Assembly: GCA_043842855.1 (NCBI GenBank)
Contig: JBBPJF010000004.1
Coordinates: 62,001-126,000, forward strand
DNA length: 64,000 nucleotides
Direction of reading: 5' to 3'
From: QFNR01 sp043842855
GTDB taxonomy: Bacteria > Pseudomonadota > Gammaproteobacteria > Burkholderiales > Neisseriaceae
Shown here one piece after another: positions 1 to 9,216 of the stretch. How positions within the stretch are numbered: position 1 is the stretch's first letter; the number at the start of each line of letters is the position of its first letter. A program made the position numbers and the translations under genes. The notes beneath the pieces were generated by a model, which worked only from the letters and a program-made list of their open reading frames with translations, made no database searches and was not told the origin of the DNA.

Positions 1-712
1 TTGAAACTTGGAATGCAATTCTAGCGGGGATGTTGGCCTTGATAAGCCCAGTAATAACATCTACAGATGGTCTCTGGGTGGCCAATATTAGATGAATACC
101 AGCTGCCCTAGCTTTTTGTGCAAGCCGTGCGATAAGTTCTTCTATTTTTTTACCCGTGGTCATCATTAAGTCAGCAAACTCATCTACTATGACTACAATA
201 TAAGGCAATGGTTGTAAAAATTCTGGTTGTTCAGGGGTAAAGCTAAAGGGATTAGGCACTGGCCTATTGGCTTCATGAGCGTTCTTCAGTTTCTGATTGA
301 AACCAATGATGTTACGTACTCCCAGCTGACTCATGATCTTATAGCGTTTCTCCATTTCATTGACGCACCAAATCAAAGCATTTGCTGCTAGCTTCATATC
401 AGTAACCACTGGAGCTAGTAGATGGGGAATATCTTCATAAATGCTTAATTCAAGCATTTTTGGATCGATCATGATCAAACGTACTTCCTCAGGTACAGCT
501 TTAAATAAAATGGATAAAATCATGGCATTCACTCCTACAGATTTGCCTGATCCTGTGGTACCTGCCACTAATAAATGCGGAGCCTTAGTGAGATCGGTTA
601 CCATTGGGCAGCCAGTAATATCTTGACCTAATGCTAAAGTAAGCTGCGAGCGACTTTTGAGAAATGTTTCATTATTCAAAAGTTCTGACAAGCAAGTAGC
701 TACATAGCCCAT
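1..712 (-). pseudogene. ftsK: FtsK DNA translocase fragment, N-terminally truncated and cut by the window edge
   Basis: The reverse strand reads without a stop from an ATG at 712 to the window edge and matches the FtsK/SpoIIIE motor. It shows Walker A (GTTGSGKSV), the following LIMIDPKMLELS segment, Walker B (VVIVDEFADL) and ATQRPSVDVITG. FtsK normally has four membrane helices, a long linker and the motor alpha domain before this point. Here only about 45 residues precede Walker A, and an in-frame TGA lies two codons upstream of the ATG. No membrane segment is encoded upstream in any frame. A full FtsK anchors at the septum and pumps DNA toward XerCD/dif, and this piece could not do that alone. 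I infer a decayed or duplicated copy, with an intact ftsK elsewhere. A sequencing error or gene split is less likely but not excluded. Confidence 0.72.
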
Positions 713-1182
713 AAACTGTCATACACACTTAGTTTTAGCTTCATAAAGTAAGTTTCCTTCGATTGATCAACTACCAATCAATTTACCTAATCTAGCTACA
801 ACTCCTTTAGCAGCTTGTTGTTTAAATTTTTCTGAGTGTGATGGTTTCTAAAGCTTAATGGTTTCTAGCCTTATTAAGTTGAAAGGTAGTGCTTAAATAG
901 AATAATAGCCATTTTCTCCTTAACCTAGGCAACTTTATAGCTAAGTTTAACGAAAGTAGTTGGAACTATTTCGCCTCCACTGGGTTGCGTCTTTCAGGCA
1001 AGACCCCTTAATATGATAAAAAACTTTGCGTTTCGGTTTTATATCTCAAAATCTGTCCTGAACTGCCCTGTCACCTGTAGTAGCTATTTCAGGCTAAGCT
1101 AGCTAATTAAAATTTACTGTGGGATTTTTTGAAAATTATTTTCCTGTCAATCGATCCTGAAATCTAGGTCGAGTAGTCTTCA
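713..1182. other. Gap upstream of the ftsK fragment, probably decayed coding sequence
   Basis: There is no intact gene here. On the reverse strand an AAGGAG Shine-Dalgarno sequence precedes an ATG at 912, but the frame stops after 12 codons. Another reverse frame is open for about 26 codons near 845-765 (ending ARLGKLIGS) without a start codon. A second start-like ATG preceded by GGAAAC gives only a 14-residue peptide that runs into the ftsK fragment in another frame. I read this as remnants of one or more broken genes, and none of the pieces resembles the FtsK N-terminus. Confidence 0.4.
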
Positions 1183-2226
1183 TTACTGTAACCAACCACG
1201 TCGTGGTGCGCTAAATTGGTAGATAAGCGGTCGTTTTTCGCCGTCTCTATCCCTAGCTAGCTGATTATTATCTAAGCCAACCCAAGCGTTCTCGTTGTTT
1301 AGCCACAATGCTTCTGCCTGTCCAAAAGGATAATCTCCATAGCGGCTACCAGGTTTTCCCAGAACAGATTTTTCAAAGCTCCAACATCTCTCTTGTTTAC
1401 CAGTCATAGCCTCTCGACGACAAATTTGATGTGCGTTACGTTCTAAAGTAAAAAGTTTATTTTTAAAATACACTGCAGCCGAAAAATCAACGCCTACCCG
1501 CTTATGGCCCAATATTTCAGGAGAAAAAATCCAGTTTTTCTCAGAAAGTAATACACAAGAAGCTGGGCAGGTCCAATGCTGACTTAGTTTTTTGGCAAAT
1601 AAAATACCTCTATTGTCACGTTCAGCAATTAACCAAAGTTGATCACCATTTTCATTAACAGCAATACCCTCGAGGCCAGCGTTAAAATGTTTTAATAAAT
1701 TAGCTCTATGAGCCTCTTGTATTAAATTACTCGGTAACTTAAGCCATTTTGCTTTGGCCCAATCAGGAGCTATTTGAAGTACATGGCTATTGGCTTCGCT
1801 AACTACATACAAGCGTTGAAATCGGTCGCAAGCTAAACCTTCAAAATCCAGCGAAGAACTGATTTCAGCCATTATAAGCTTCTTCCAACCTATTTTATTG
1901 GCCACCAGATCATTACTAATAGGTGGAAGGGAAACGGGCAAGGCTTCAAAACTGTTGCCTAGTTCTTTCAACTGATAAAGATGGCGATCGTCTTTATCGG
2001 AAATTGTCCACCATTTATTTTGGCAATAACTAAGCCCTGATAAATTACCCAAGGGCATTTGCTGAACTGGTTTTTCACTCAATAACTGTAAATCCTCTTG
2101 CTGTGTCTGCTTACTTACACCCAAACCTTGGCTAAATACGCTGCTAGGTAAAATAATCAGACTAAGTAAGAGTAGAATTAAAAACTTTTGTTCTATTCGA
2201 TATATTTTTTTAAATAACAATCGCAT
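1183..2226 (-). CDS. Secreted beta-propeller protein (esterase-like phytase / SdiA-regulated type)
   Basis: The protein has about 347 residues from the ATG at 2226. An in-frame GTG at 2259 would add 11 residues and has no better ribosome site. The N-terminus has a basic stretch and then a run of Leu/Ile ending near VFSQ, a signal peptide or membrane anchor. The body repeats blade-like motifs: NLSGLSY, DFEGLACD, GLEGIAV and AEALWL, separated by lines such as WTISDKDD and LWLIAERDN. These are typical of the esterase-like phytase and SdiA-regulated propeller families. It probably acts in the periplasm. The substrate cannot be read from the sequence. It stands alone, divergent from the next gene. 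Confidence 0.6.
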   Translation of the reverse strand: MRLLFKKIYRIEQKFLILLLLSLIILPSSVFSQGLGVSKQTQQEDLQLLSEKPVQQMPLGNLSGLSYCQNKWWTISDKDDRHLYQLKELGNSFEALPVSLPPISNDLVANKIGWKKLIMAEISSSLDFEGLACDRFQRLYVVSEANSHVLQIAPDWAKAKWLKLPSNLIQEAHRANLLKHFNAGLEGIAVNENGDQLWLIAERDNRGILFAKKLSQHWTCPASCVLLSEKNWIFSPEILGHKRVGVDFSAAVYFKNKLFTLERNAHQICRREAMTGKQERCWSFEKSVLGKPGSRYGDYPFGQAEALWLNNENAWVGLDNNQLARDRDGEKRPLIYQFSAPRRGWLQ

Positions 2227-2362
2227 GAACCAGCTGAGAACCACAAAATTATCACGCACTTATACAGCGAAACACGCTGCGTCAGAACTCTTGTCACCAG
2301 GCACTATTTCATTGCACAATGACACTACCCTACCAATCCAATGGGACTAGCGAGAGCGGACA

Positions 2363-3115
2363 ATGCAAAACCAACTCTTAACCATCACGTCCTACAATAT
2401 ACACAAAGGTATGTCTGCATTCAATAGGAGAGTGCAAGTTAATTGCCTTGCCCAAGCCCTAAAGCAACTCGACTCCAGTATTCTCTTTCTTCAGGAAGTG
2501 CAAGGTCTAAATCTAAAAAAAATAAAGAAGATACGGGAGTTTCCTAAAGAACCTCAGGACGAAATTATCGCTCGTTTTTTAGATTACTATAATAGTTACG
2601 GAAAAAATGCTATTTTCAAAACCCGGCATCATGGAAACGCCATACTAAGTGCTATGCCTATCGTCACAAAAAAAAATATCAACCTTAGTACTAACACTTT
2701 AGAGAGAAGGGGTATGCTACATTGCCAAATCCAACCCCCCGGGTGGCCCCGTCCTGTCGAATGTTTTTGCGCTCACCTTAATCTGACACAACAAGAACGA
2801 AAGAAACAATACATGGCTATACTTAATTATTTTAAGCAATTTGTAGACCCTGAGAGCCCAGTGATTCTAGCGGGGGATTTTAACGATTGGAATAGAAAAT
2901 CCCATTTTTCTTTGGAGGAAATCAACCTAGCAGAAGCCTTCCTCACCTATCAAGGCTTTAGCCCTAAAACCTTTCCTGCCAGGCTGCCCCTACTCAGTTT
3001 AGATCGAATTTTCGTACGGCATTTAAAGGTCGTAGACGCATTCATCCATACACAGGGCCCATGGTCAAAATTATCAGATCACTTACCTATCACTGCTAAA
3101 CTGCTACCAATTTAG
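2363..3115 (+). CDS. Endonuclease/exonuclease/phosphatase family hydrolase (YbhP-like)
   Basis: The 250-residue protein carries the metal-dependent EEP-fold landmarks in order: SYNIHKG near the N-terminus, LFLQEVQ (catalytic Glu), HGNAILS, CAHLNL, AGDFNDW (Asp/Asn pair), SLDRIFV and the terminal SDHLPI with the catalytic His. No signal peptide is visible. The family covers DNA-repair nucleases and phosphodiesterases. The length and the SYNIHKG form are closest to YbhP, which often neighbours cardiolipin synthase in other genomes, although none is present here. The substrate is therefore open. It converges with the nitroreductase gene, with only 19 bases between the stops. Confidence 0.8.
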   Translation: MQNQLLTITSYNIHKGMSAFNRRVQVNCLAQALKQLDSSILFLQEVQGLNLKKIKKIREFPKEPQDEIIARFLDYYNSYGKNAIFKTRHHGNAILSAMPIVTKKNINLSTNTLERRGMLHCQIQPPGWPRPVECFCAHLNLTQQERKKQYMAILNYFKQFVDPESPVILAGDFNDWNRKSHFSLEEINLAEAFLTYQGFSPKTFPARLPLLSLDRIFVRHLKVVDAFIHTQGPWSKLSDHLPITAKLLPI

Positions 3116-3134
3116 ACCAGTTTATCAAAGTAGT

Positions 3135-3782
3135 TTAGTCAAGGATCTGAATAATATCCTTTGTTCTAAGGCGTGATTTGGTCAGTGCAGCATTAAAATC
3201 ATTTTTACCGCTATAGCCGAGAGCAACTAAGTAAACAGAATGCCAACCTTTTTCAAATAAGTTAAAAAATTGGTCCACTTGACCTCGGACAAACCCTCCT
3301 ATTGGGGTAGCATTAACTCCTAGGCCTTCAACTGCAAGCAGAAAAAAACCTAAAGCAATATTAACTTGTGCGTCAATTAACGCAAGCTGTTGATCATAAG
3401 GTAAGGACAAGTAAAGTTCAGTACGGCGGATCTTGAAGTAATCTTCTTCCTGCTTGGTGTTATTAAAGCGTCCATCTGTCTTTTCTTGGTGATAAACTTG
3501 GGAAAAGTGCGCTTCACTATAAGCATTCATACCGCAAAAAACCACTAGGTGTGAAGCTTGGACAACACGCTTATAATTAGCTTCCCAGCAAAAGGAGGCC
3601 ACCTTTTCCTTAAGGTCTGCAGCTCCAATAATTAAAAAACGATTTGTCTGTGTGTTAGAAGAACTAGGTATATTGACTAAAATTTCCTCAATCTTTTTTA
3701 TAGTTTCCTTCGGAATTTTTTTTTTAGGGTCATAGTCTTTACAGGTATAACGCGACCTGACTAACCCCATAATATCTTTCAT
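3135..3782 (-). CDS. Nitroreductase family flavoprotein
   Basis: I start at the internal ATG at 3782 because AAAGG lies about 9 bases upstream and MKDIMGLVRSRYTCKDYDP is a standard nitroreductase N-terminus. A longer in-frame reading to 3845 adds residues without family character. The protein has 215 residues and shows the FMN-binding RSRYTCKDYDP start, the SSSNTQTNRF segment (usually PSSxNxQPW) and the C-terminal GLGVNATPIGGF motif. The NfsB-like group reduces quinones, nitro compounds or flavin with NAD(P)H in the cytoplasm. The exact substrate cannot be given. Confidence 0.82.
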   Translation of the reverse strand: MKDIMGLVRSRYTCKDYDPKKKIPKETIKKIEEILVNIPSSSNTQTNRFLIIGAADLKEKVASFCWEANYKRVVQASHLVVFCGMNAYSEAHFSQVYHQEKTDGRFNNTKQEEDYFKIRRTELYLSLPYDQQLALIDAQVNIALGFFLLAVEGLGVNATPIGGFVRGQVDQFFNLFEKGWHSVYLVALGYSGKNDFNAALTKSRLRTKDIIQILD

Positions 3783-4049
3783 GTTGATGCCTTTCAATGT
3801 AAGTTGAATTTGGATATGTGTATACCGAGCGCTAGATATGAACAACTGATCGATAGGTATGAGTTTTACACTCTACAGCTGATCTGCCTGCAGTTCTCAT
3901 ACCAAACCATCATACACCAACTTACTACTACTTGCTAAACTACATATGAGAAATGAACCATTTACAAAGCCATTTTTTCTAGCTAGACTTGAGTAAGCTT
4001 TTCTCCCACAGCGGGGTGGCTGAAACATTATCATTTTCTTGGAGTCTTT

Positions 4050-4514
4050 ATGAAAAAAGTCTTATCAGTTTCACTGTTGACTGCTGTTTTGGCGGGATGC
4101 GGAAGTTTTCCCTCTAGTCCTCCTACCCCTCAGGATAAATTTGATCCCGGGCAGAGTAGTGCTGATGTTACCCCTCCTACTCCTGCTGCTAATAAATTTT
4201 CTGGGGCCGGAACCTACGAAGGTGTGTACCCCTGCGCTGATTGTAGTGGCATCAAAGTACAACTAATTTTGAAGGATAACAAAACATACTTTTTGAAGGA
4301 AACCTACCAAGGGACTAAAGGCAAGGGCCACCCTTCAACCTTTACGACTAGTGGCGTGTTTTCACTGCTCACTAGTAGAGATGATAAGATACAACTAGAT
4401 CAGCACTCCAATAATGAAATCTATCTAATCACTAAGGATGCTGCTCAGTTATTGGGTCAAGATCCAGATGCAAAACCCAATAAAAACTATGTTTTGAAAA
4501 AAGTATCACAGTAA
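4050..4514 (+). CDS. NlpE-type copper/surface-sensing lipoprotein
   Basis: A clear GGAG lies 7 bases before the ATG. The N-terminus is a lipoprotein signal with the lipobox LAGC and an Asp-free +2 position (G-S), so outer-membrane sorting is likely. A Pro-rich tether of about 30 residues follows. The mature domain carries YPCADCSGIKV, the CxxC motif of the NlpE N-terminal domain, then FLKETY and the small beta-barrel pattern. The protein has 154 residues, so it lacks the second (OB-fold) domain of E. coli NlpE (236 residues), as do many proteobacterial relatives. NlpE signals envelope stress through CpxA in E. coli. No Cpx gene is seen here. Confidence 0.8.
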   Translation: MKKVLSVSLLTAVLAGCGSFPSSPPTPQDKFDPGQSSADVTPPTPAANKFSGAGTYEGVYPCADCSGIKVQLILKDNKTYFLKETYQGTKGKGHPSTFTTSGVFSLLTSRDDKIQLDQHSNNEIYLITKDAAQLLGQDPDAKPNKNYVLKKVSQ

Positions 4515-4541
4515 GGGCGGATTTATTTAGAAATGCCTTAG

Positions 4542-4577
4542 ACCACCTTCATACAGGTTTTCATTTATGAAGGTGGT
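4542..4577 (+). terminator. Hairpin terminator downstream of the NlpE-type gene
   Basis: A perfect 12-bp stem (ACCACCTTCATA with TATGAAGGTGGT) encloses a 12-nt loop, starting 28 bases after the stop codon. The T-rich tail is weak (GTGTGCTTTTGTT), so termination efficiency is uncertain. Confidence 0.6.
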
Positions 4578-4753
4578 GTGTGCTTTTGTTGCGTAGTGTG
4601 TCCTTAAGAGTGCGTTGCTTTCCAGATTGGCCCAAGCTATAGTTGGCTCCTGTCCCTTGTTACTGCTTGCACATGCAGGTTCCTATAACTAAGTTTTTTG
4701 GTTCCTGAACGAGGCCTCTAGACCGGTTTACTTCTTAGAAGAAAGGGAAGGTA

Positions 4754-6301
4754 TTGATTAACAATAGCCTGTTTCAGCGTGCTTTTAAGCTTATCAACCC
4801 CTATGTTTTCTTTGGTAGCCTTTTTCTTCTAGCACTAAGTACTTTACCTCTGATTCTTTATCCTCATCATTCCAAAGAATGGATTGGTTGGCTGAGTACG
4901 TTTCTGAGTGAGCGGCTGGCTGTATTTTACTTGGGCTTTGGCGCTTTATCCTTCGCTTTTGTTATCTATGTTGCCTGTTCCCAGGTAGGCAATATTAAAT
5001 TAGGCACATTGGAAGAGGAAAAAGAATTTTCTACTCTTTCTTGGTCTGCTATGTTATTTTGTGCAGGTATCGGGGGAACTGTACTCTACTGGGGGCTAAT
5101 TGAATGGGCTTACTATTACCAGTCTCCTCCTTTCTCTGCTATGCCAAATACTGTGGCTGGGATTGAATGGGCAGCTACATACGGACTTTTTCATTGGGGA
5201 CCAGTGGCTTGGGCCATTTATCTCATCCCTGCTATCCCCATGGCCTATCTTTATCACGTTAAACGTCAAGTTTTCTTTAGGCTAAGTCAGTGTCTGACAC
5301 CCTTATTTGGGGTAAATTTCACCAGCAGGTGGCTGGGTAACCTCATAGATATTCTACTTATTTTTGGCGTATTATGCGGTTCTGCCACAGCTTTAGGATT
5401 CGTCTCACCCCTTATCACTGAAGGGTTACATCAAGTTTTTGCGTTGCCAGTTAATGCCTTAAGCCAGATAAGTGTTTTACTGTTTACAATGCTTCTGTTT
5501 TCTTATAGTGCCTTTAGAGGCCTGCAAAAAGGCATTAAAATTTTTTCAGAGCTTAATTTTTGTTTAGCACTGATTTTTCTACTTTTTGTACTTTGCGTAG
5601 GTCCCACACTCTTTATCTTAAATGTAGGATTTGAAAGTATAGGGCGTTCACTTACCTATTTACCCAGCATGATAAGTTGGAATGAAGCTTTCTCAGCCTT
5701 CCCCCAGTACGGATTTAAAAAAACCCTGTTCCCCCAACACTGGACCGTATTCTATTGGGCATGGTGGCTAATCTTTTCTCCTACAATGGGCATGTTTATA
5801 GCCAGAATTTCTCGTGGACGAACCATACGGGAGATGGTAGTAGGAACTCTATTTTTTGGCAGCCTGGGGTGTTGGTTGTTTTTTTGTATACTAGGAAATT
5901 ATGGCTTGTACCTCCACTTATCAGGCAAACTGGATGTGATCAGGCTCTTAAATCAGCTTAGCCCCACCGCAGCCATATTTGCTATCCTATCAACTCTCCC
6001 TCTACCACATATCAGTATTGCGTTATTTACCGTCTTGGCCTTTGTTTTCACTGTCACCAGTTTTGATTCTTTATCTTATATTCTGGCTTCTGTAGTGCAA
6101 AAGAATGTCGCCCAGGGCCCAGCACGCTGGAACCGATTGTTTTGGTCCTCTACTTTGTGTTTAATGCCAAGTATTTTCCTAATCTTAAAAGGTGATTTGA
6201 ACATTCTGCAAGCGGCTACCGTCATTGCAGCTGCACCCTTGTTATTGATTCTATTTGTGTTAATACTAACTACCATCAAGCTACTTCGCTCTAAACACTA
6301 G
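4754..6301 (+). CDS. BCCT family transporter (betaine/choline/carnitine type)
   Basis: The 515-residue protein begins at TTG, preceded by GAAAGGGAAGG. It has about twelve hydrophobic segments. The BCCT signature region reads CAGIGGTVLYWGLIEWAY, and the Trp-rich segment (HWTVFYWAWWLIFSP followed by GMFIARISRGRTIREM) matches the TM8 substrate-binding box of the family. BCCT proteins import quaternary ammonium compounds by Na+ or H+ symport, usually for osmoprotection. The substrate cannot be decided from sequence alone, and no betaine synthesis gene is adjacent. The gene stands alone with its own leader. Confidence 0.87.
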   Translation: MINNSLFQRAFKLINPYVFFGSLFLLALSTLPLILYPHHSKEWIGWLSTFLSERLAVFYLGFGALSFAFVIYVACSQVGNIKLGTLEEEKEFSTLSWSAMLFCAGIGGTVLYWGLIEWAYYYQSPPFSAMPNTVAGIEWAATYGLFHWGPVAWAIYLIPAIPMAYLYHVKRQVFFRLSQCLTPLFGVNFTSRWLGNLIDILLIFGVLCGSATALGFVSPLITEGLHQVFALPVNALSQISVLLFTMLLFSYSAFRGLQKGIKIFSELNFCLALIFLLFVLCVGPTLFILNVGFESIGRSLTYLPSMISWNEAFSAFPQYGFKKTLFPQHWTVFYWAWWLIFSPTMGMFIARISRGRTIREMVVGTLFFGSLGCWLFFCILGNYGLYLHLSGKLDVIRLLNQLSPTAAIFAILSTLPLPHISIALFTVLAFVFTVTSFDSLSYILASVVQKNVAQGPARWNRLFWSSTLCLMPSIFLILKGDLNILQAATVIAAAPLLLILFVLILTTIKLLRSKH

Positions 6302-6727
6302 CAATAGGAAAATAAGTAAAGATAGAGAACCTCCTGGAAGTTAAATGAACATGGCAACATCTACCTAACCTCACGCCTCAATTTAATTAGCTTTCAAACC
6401 GTATAGGCTAACGTTTGATAAGAAGACTGCTCTGAGAAAAAATTTAACCCTAGAGTAACTAGAAATACCTATCCTAAAGAACAAGCCACCACCCTCTTGT
6501 ACCATGGAGGCAGTTACTATAACGGTCAAATGTAGACTAGTTCTCAATAAAATACATTCCTTTCGTACGGATTACTTTTTTTCAAAGTAACATACCCGAA
6601 AGAAAGCTCGTTGCACCACGGAATAAAATTTAGTAAGGATTTGAGTTGCTCGAAAAGGCCGGTTAACCAACCAATTCTCCCAAATAAGAAAAACCAGCTT
6701 CTATAAAATTAAAGCAAATGTAGAGTA
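6302..6727. other. Intergenic gap, no gene seen
   Basis: About 430 AT-rich bases lie between the convergent BCCT transporter and YqjK-like genes. I found no convincing ORF, tRNA or strong terminator hairpin in it. Confidence 0.5.
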
Positions 6728-7000
6728 TTAGGAAAATACCCGATAAAGTTTGTTTAACCACGAACCTCTCTTCAGCTGTTTTCTTGCTTTAGAGGTCAGA
6801 AAAGCAGAAAGAAACAGAGAGCCCAGCTTGCTAAGGAATGCCCTATTTCGTCCAATCGCTTTAACTACTTTAAGGAAATAATTATTTATTCCACTTCTGT
6901 CATGTTGGTCGCTAATACTTCTTAAATATGCTAAACCTAATCTGGAACGCAGAAGTTTGGCTTCAGTCGCCAAAACATCTATTTTTTCAGCTGTTCTCAT
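6728..7000 (-). CDS. YqjK-like small basic protein
   Basis: The product has 90 residues and is strongly basic, with the pattern of an N-terminal helix (EAKLLRSRLGLAYLR) followed by a mildly hydrophobic segment and a basic tail. Sequence similarity to YqjK is weak by eye. The assignment rests mainly on position: it overlaps the holin/YqjE-like gene by 14 bases, and a YqjD-like gene comes first, reproducing the yqjD-yqjE-yqjK order of enterobacteria. The function of this group is unknown. Confidence 0.5.
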   Translation of the reverse strand: MRTAEKIDVLATEAKLLRSRLGLAYLRSISDQHDRSGINNYFLKVVKAIGRNRAFLSKLGSLFLSAFLTSKARKQLKRGSWLNKLYRVFS

Positions 7001-7451
7001 CAGAGTTACCCGCCTCCTCCTTACTAAAACGCTGCCCTAAGTCCTCAAGTATTCTCTGCTTATCAAGTCCAGTAAGTAGAAAAGTTAATTCTCCCTGCAG
7101 AGCTCGGATGCTATCTCCTATTGTCTCTAAAGGACTACGTAAACGCAGAAAAGCCCAGACACCAACCAATAAACAACATACAAACATTAAGGCAGAAAAA
7201 CTAAAGAAAAATAATAATCTAGATGTGATATCAGAAATAAGCGTTTCAATTCCAAAAAACAAAGCCATCATAGTCATGAAGAAAAAGGTAGCGGCCATCC
7301 CTCCCAGGATAAAACTAATCAATACTCTCTTTTGTAGAGAAATCAAAGACTCAGCTATTAATTGCAGCCGAACAAGTAATAACCGACGTATCTCCACATG
7401 GTTATCTTTAAAAAATCTAAACCGATGTAAAGCATTCTTGAATGAGCTCAT
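6987..7451 (-). CDS. YqjE / phage-holin-III-like inner membrane protein
   Basis: The 154-residue protein has an N-terminal helical part and two adjacent hydrophobic segments (around residues 45-70 and 80-105), then a charged C-terminal tail. This is the layout of the YqjE/DUF1469 holin-superfamily group. It sits 60 bases after the YqjD-like gene and overlaps the YqjK-like gene, so the three are probably one transcript. Members are chromosomal envelope proteins with no proven lysis role, so the holin name describes fold only. Confidence 0.65.
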   Translation of the reverse strand: MSSFKNALHRFRFFKDNHVEIRRLLLVRLQLIAESLISLQKRVLISFILGGMAATFFFMTMMALFFGIETLISDITSRLLFFFSFSALMFVCCLLVGVWAFLRLRSPLETIGDSIRALQGELTFLLTGLDKQRILEDLGQRFSKEEAGNSDENS

Positions 7452-7511
7452 GGCCGTCCACCTAAAAAGAGGATGACAAATTTAGTAAAGACTTTAGTAA
7501 AGACCGTACGC

Positions 7512-7856
7512 CTATTTCCTACTTAGTAAAAATCCTGCTATCAGCCCTAAAGCACCAGCCACTGAAAGCGCCTCAATTGGATTCTTTTTTACTGTAGAGG
7601 AGACCTCCTCTCCAGCTTTTGAAAATTGTTCCCGAATCGCCTCCTTGTATTCAGGGACTTTCTTTTTCACTTCCTCCAGCCCCTCATTAGCTTTCGTTTT
7701 AAAGTTTTTATAGAAATCCAGAGCAGTCTCCTCGAAATGCTCCGCATCACGCTGGAAGGCCTCACCACCTGCTTCTTTGAGTTCCAAAAATTCCTGTTTA
7801 ATTCTCTTGAGTTCTTCAGCTAGTTTATTTTTTTTACTTTCATAATCACTTGCCAT
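7512..7856 (-). CDS. YqjD/ElaB-type (DUF883) membrane-anchored protein
   Basis: The 114-residue protein has a long charged amphipathic helix (residues 1-85, rich in Glu/Lys) and a C-terminal glycine-zipper membrane anchor (ALSVAGALGLIAGFLLSRK) preceded by KKNPIEA. This is the standard architecture of the ElaB/YqjD/DUF883 family. E. coli YqjD binds ribosomes at the inner membrane in stationary phase, and the same role here is inferred. It is the first gene of the three-gene minus-strand cluster. AGAGAGG lies just upstream of the ATG. Confidence 0.8.
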   Translation of the reverse strand: MASDYESKKNKLAEELKRIKQEFLELKEAGGEAFQRDAEHFEETALDFYKNFKTKANEGLEEVKKKVPEYKEAIREQFSKAGEEVSSTVKKNPIEALSVAGALGLIAGFLLSRK

Positions 7857-8184
7857 ATTACACCTCTCTTCAATTGAATTAAAAATAAGTAAATCAATCT
7901 ATCACTTGCGTTCTATGGAACTGATACTTAGTATCATTGTATACCTATTTTCAGTGCCAAGGAAGTGCTACGGGTATCCTGCTGCTTGCTCAAGCTTTAA
8001 ATTTTTTTAAATATTACCAGTAAGAAAACAATTACTTATCACTCGCAGATAATAGCAGCAAGCCGAATTCCAATCCCTCTTCTATCACGTACTGAGAAAG
8101 TCATGTTAGAATGGCCAGGCCCCGGTGACGGTTGCTGATCCGTTGCCCAATCATCTGCTTACCTGCTATCAAGCGTTTAAGGTC
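7857..8184. other. Divergent intergenic region with a perfect short dyad
   Basis: This is the shared upstream region of the YqjD-like gene (left) and trpS (right). It holds a perfect 15-bp dyad, TGATAC-TTA-GTATCA, at 7922-7936. I saw no gene, no trp-leader peptide rich in Trp codons and no T-box. Confidence 0.45.
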
Positions 8185-9192
8185 ATGAAAAAAAGAATAC
8201 TCACTGGTATCACGCCTACTGGAGCACCACATCTAGGTAACTACGTTGGTGCAATTCGCCCTGCTATAATGGCTAGCCAAATGAAGGATGTAGATGCTTT
8301 CTATTTTATAGCTGATTACCATGCCCTCATTAAGTGCAAGAATCCACAGATAATTCAGCGAGCTAGCCTTGAAGTAGCTGCTACGTGGCTTGCGGCGGGA
8401 CTTGACTATGAAAAAGTAACTTTCTATCGCCAATCAGATTTGTCAGAAATTCTTGAACTCAACTGGATACTTACCACTTGTTGTACTAAGGGATTAATGA
8501 ATAGAGCCCATGCCTATAAGGCCGCGGTACAAGAAAACCTTGAGCAGTCCTTAACGGATGAGGATCATAGAATCGAAATGGGGCTCTACTGTTATCCCAT
8601 TTTGATGGCAGCAGACATTTTACTACTAAATGCAAATTTAGTTCCCGTAGGGAAAGATCAATTGCAGCACATAGAGATGACTAGGGATATAGCGAACCGT
8701 TTTAACCATCGTTATCAGCCTCTTTTCTCTTTGCCAGAGGCTCTAGTGGATGATCAGACACCTTTGCTTTTAGGAATCGATGGTCAAAAAATGTCTAAAA
8801 GCTATGGAAATACCATTGCTTTATTCGACCCCCCTAATAAGTTACGCAAAAGAGTAATGAAGATCCTGACCAACAGCCTTGAGCCTGGACAAGCTAAATC
8901 GACTATAGACTCTACCGTCTATAATCTTTATAGTGTATTTGCGTCAGAAGCTGAACAAGAAACTATGCGACAAGCTTTTGCTAAAGGCATAGCTTGGGGA
9001 GAAGCAAAACAACAACTTTTTGAAAAATTGGACAATAAACTGGAGCCCATGCGCGAAAGATATAATCAACTAATTAGCCATCCTATGAAAATAGAAGAGA
9101 TACTGCAATATGGGGCTGAAAAGGCAAGGGCTTTGGCGCAACCTTTTCTCTGCGAAATTAAGCACGCAGTGGGTATCAAGTCGCTTGGCTAG
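8185..9192 (+). CDS. trpS: Tryptophanyl-tRNA synthetase
   Basis: This enzyme charges tRNA-Trp. From the ATG at 8185 the product has 335 residues, the usual bacterial length. It begins MKKRILTGITPTGAPHLGNY, containing the class I HIGH-type signature, and has the KMSKS loop as GQKMSKSYGN. The frame can be extended to a GTG at 8125, but the extra 20 residues do not belong to the family and AAGG precedes the inner ATG. The other hallmarks, such as the GLMNRAHAYKA segment and the GKDQLQHIEMTRDIA motif, are intact. gshB follows 24 bases later, so the two may be cotranscribed. Confidence 0.95.
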   Translation: MKKRILTGITPTGAPHLGNYVGAIRPAIMASQMKDVDAFYFIADYHALIKCKNPQIIQRASLEVAATWLAAGLDYEKVTFYRQSDLSEILELNWILTTCCTKGLMNRAHAYKAAVQENLEQSLTDEDHRIEMGLYCYPILMAADILLLNANLVPVGKDQLQHIEMTRDIANRFNHRYQPLFSLPEALVDDQTPLLLGIDGQKMSKSYGNTIALFDPPNKLRKRVMKILTNSLEPGQAKSTIDSTVYNLYSVFASEAEQETMRQAFAKGIAWGEAKQQLFEKLDNKLEPMRERYNQLISHPMKIEEILQYGAEKARALAQPFLCEIKHAVGIKSLG

Positions 9193-9216
9193 TTCTTTTA
9201 TTGCTTAAACTACGAC

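Noticed and set aside
7988..8184. trp attenuator-type leader before trpS
   Set aside because: No short ORF with tandem Trp codons and no T-box features.
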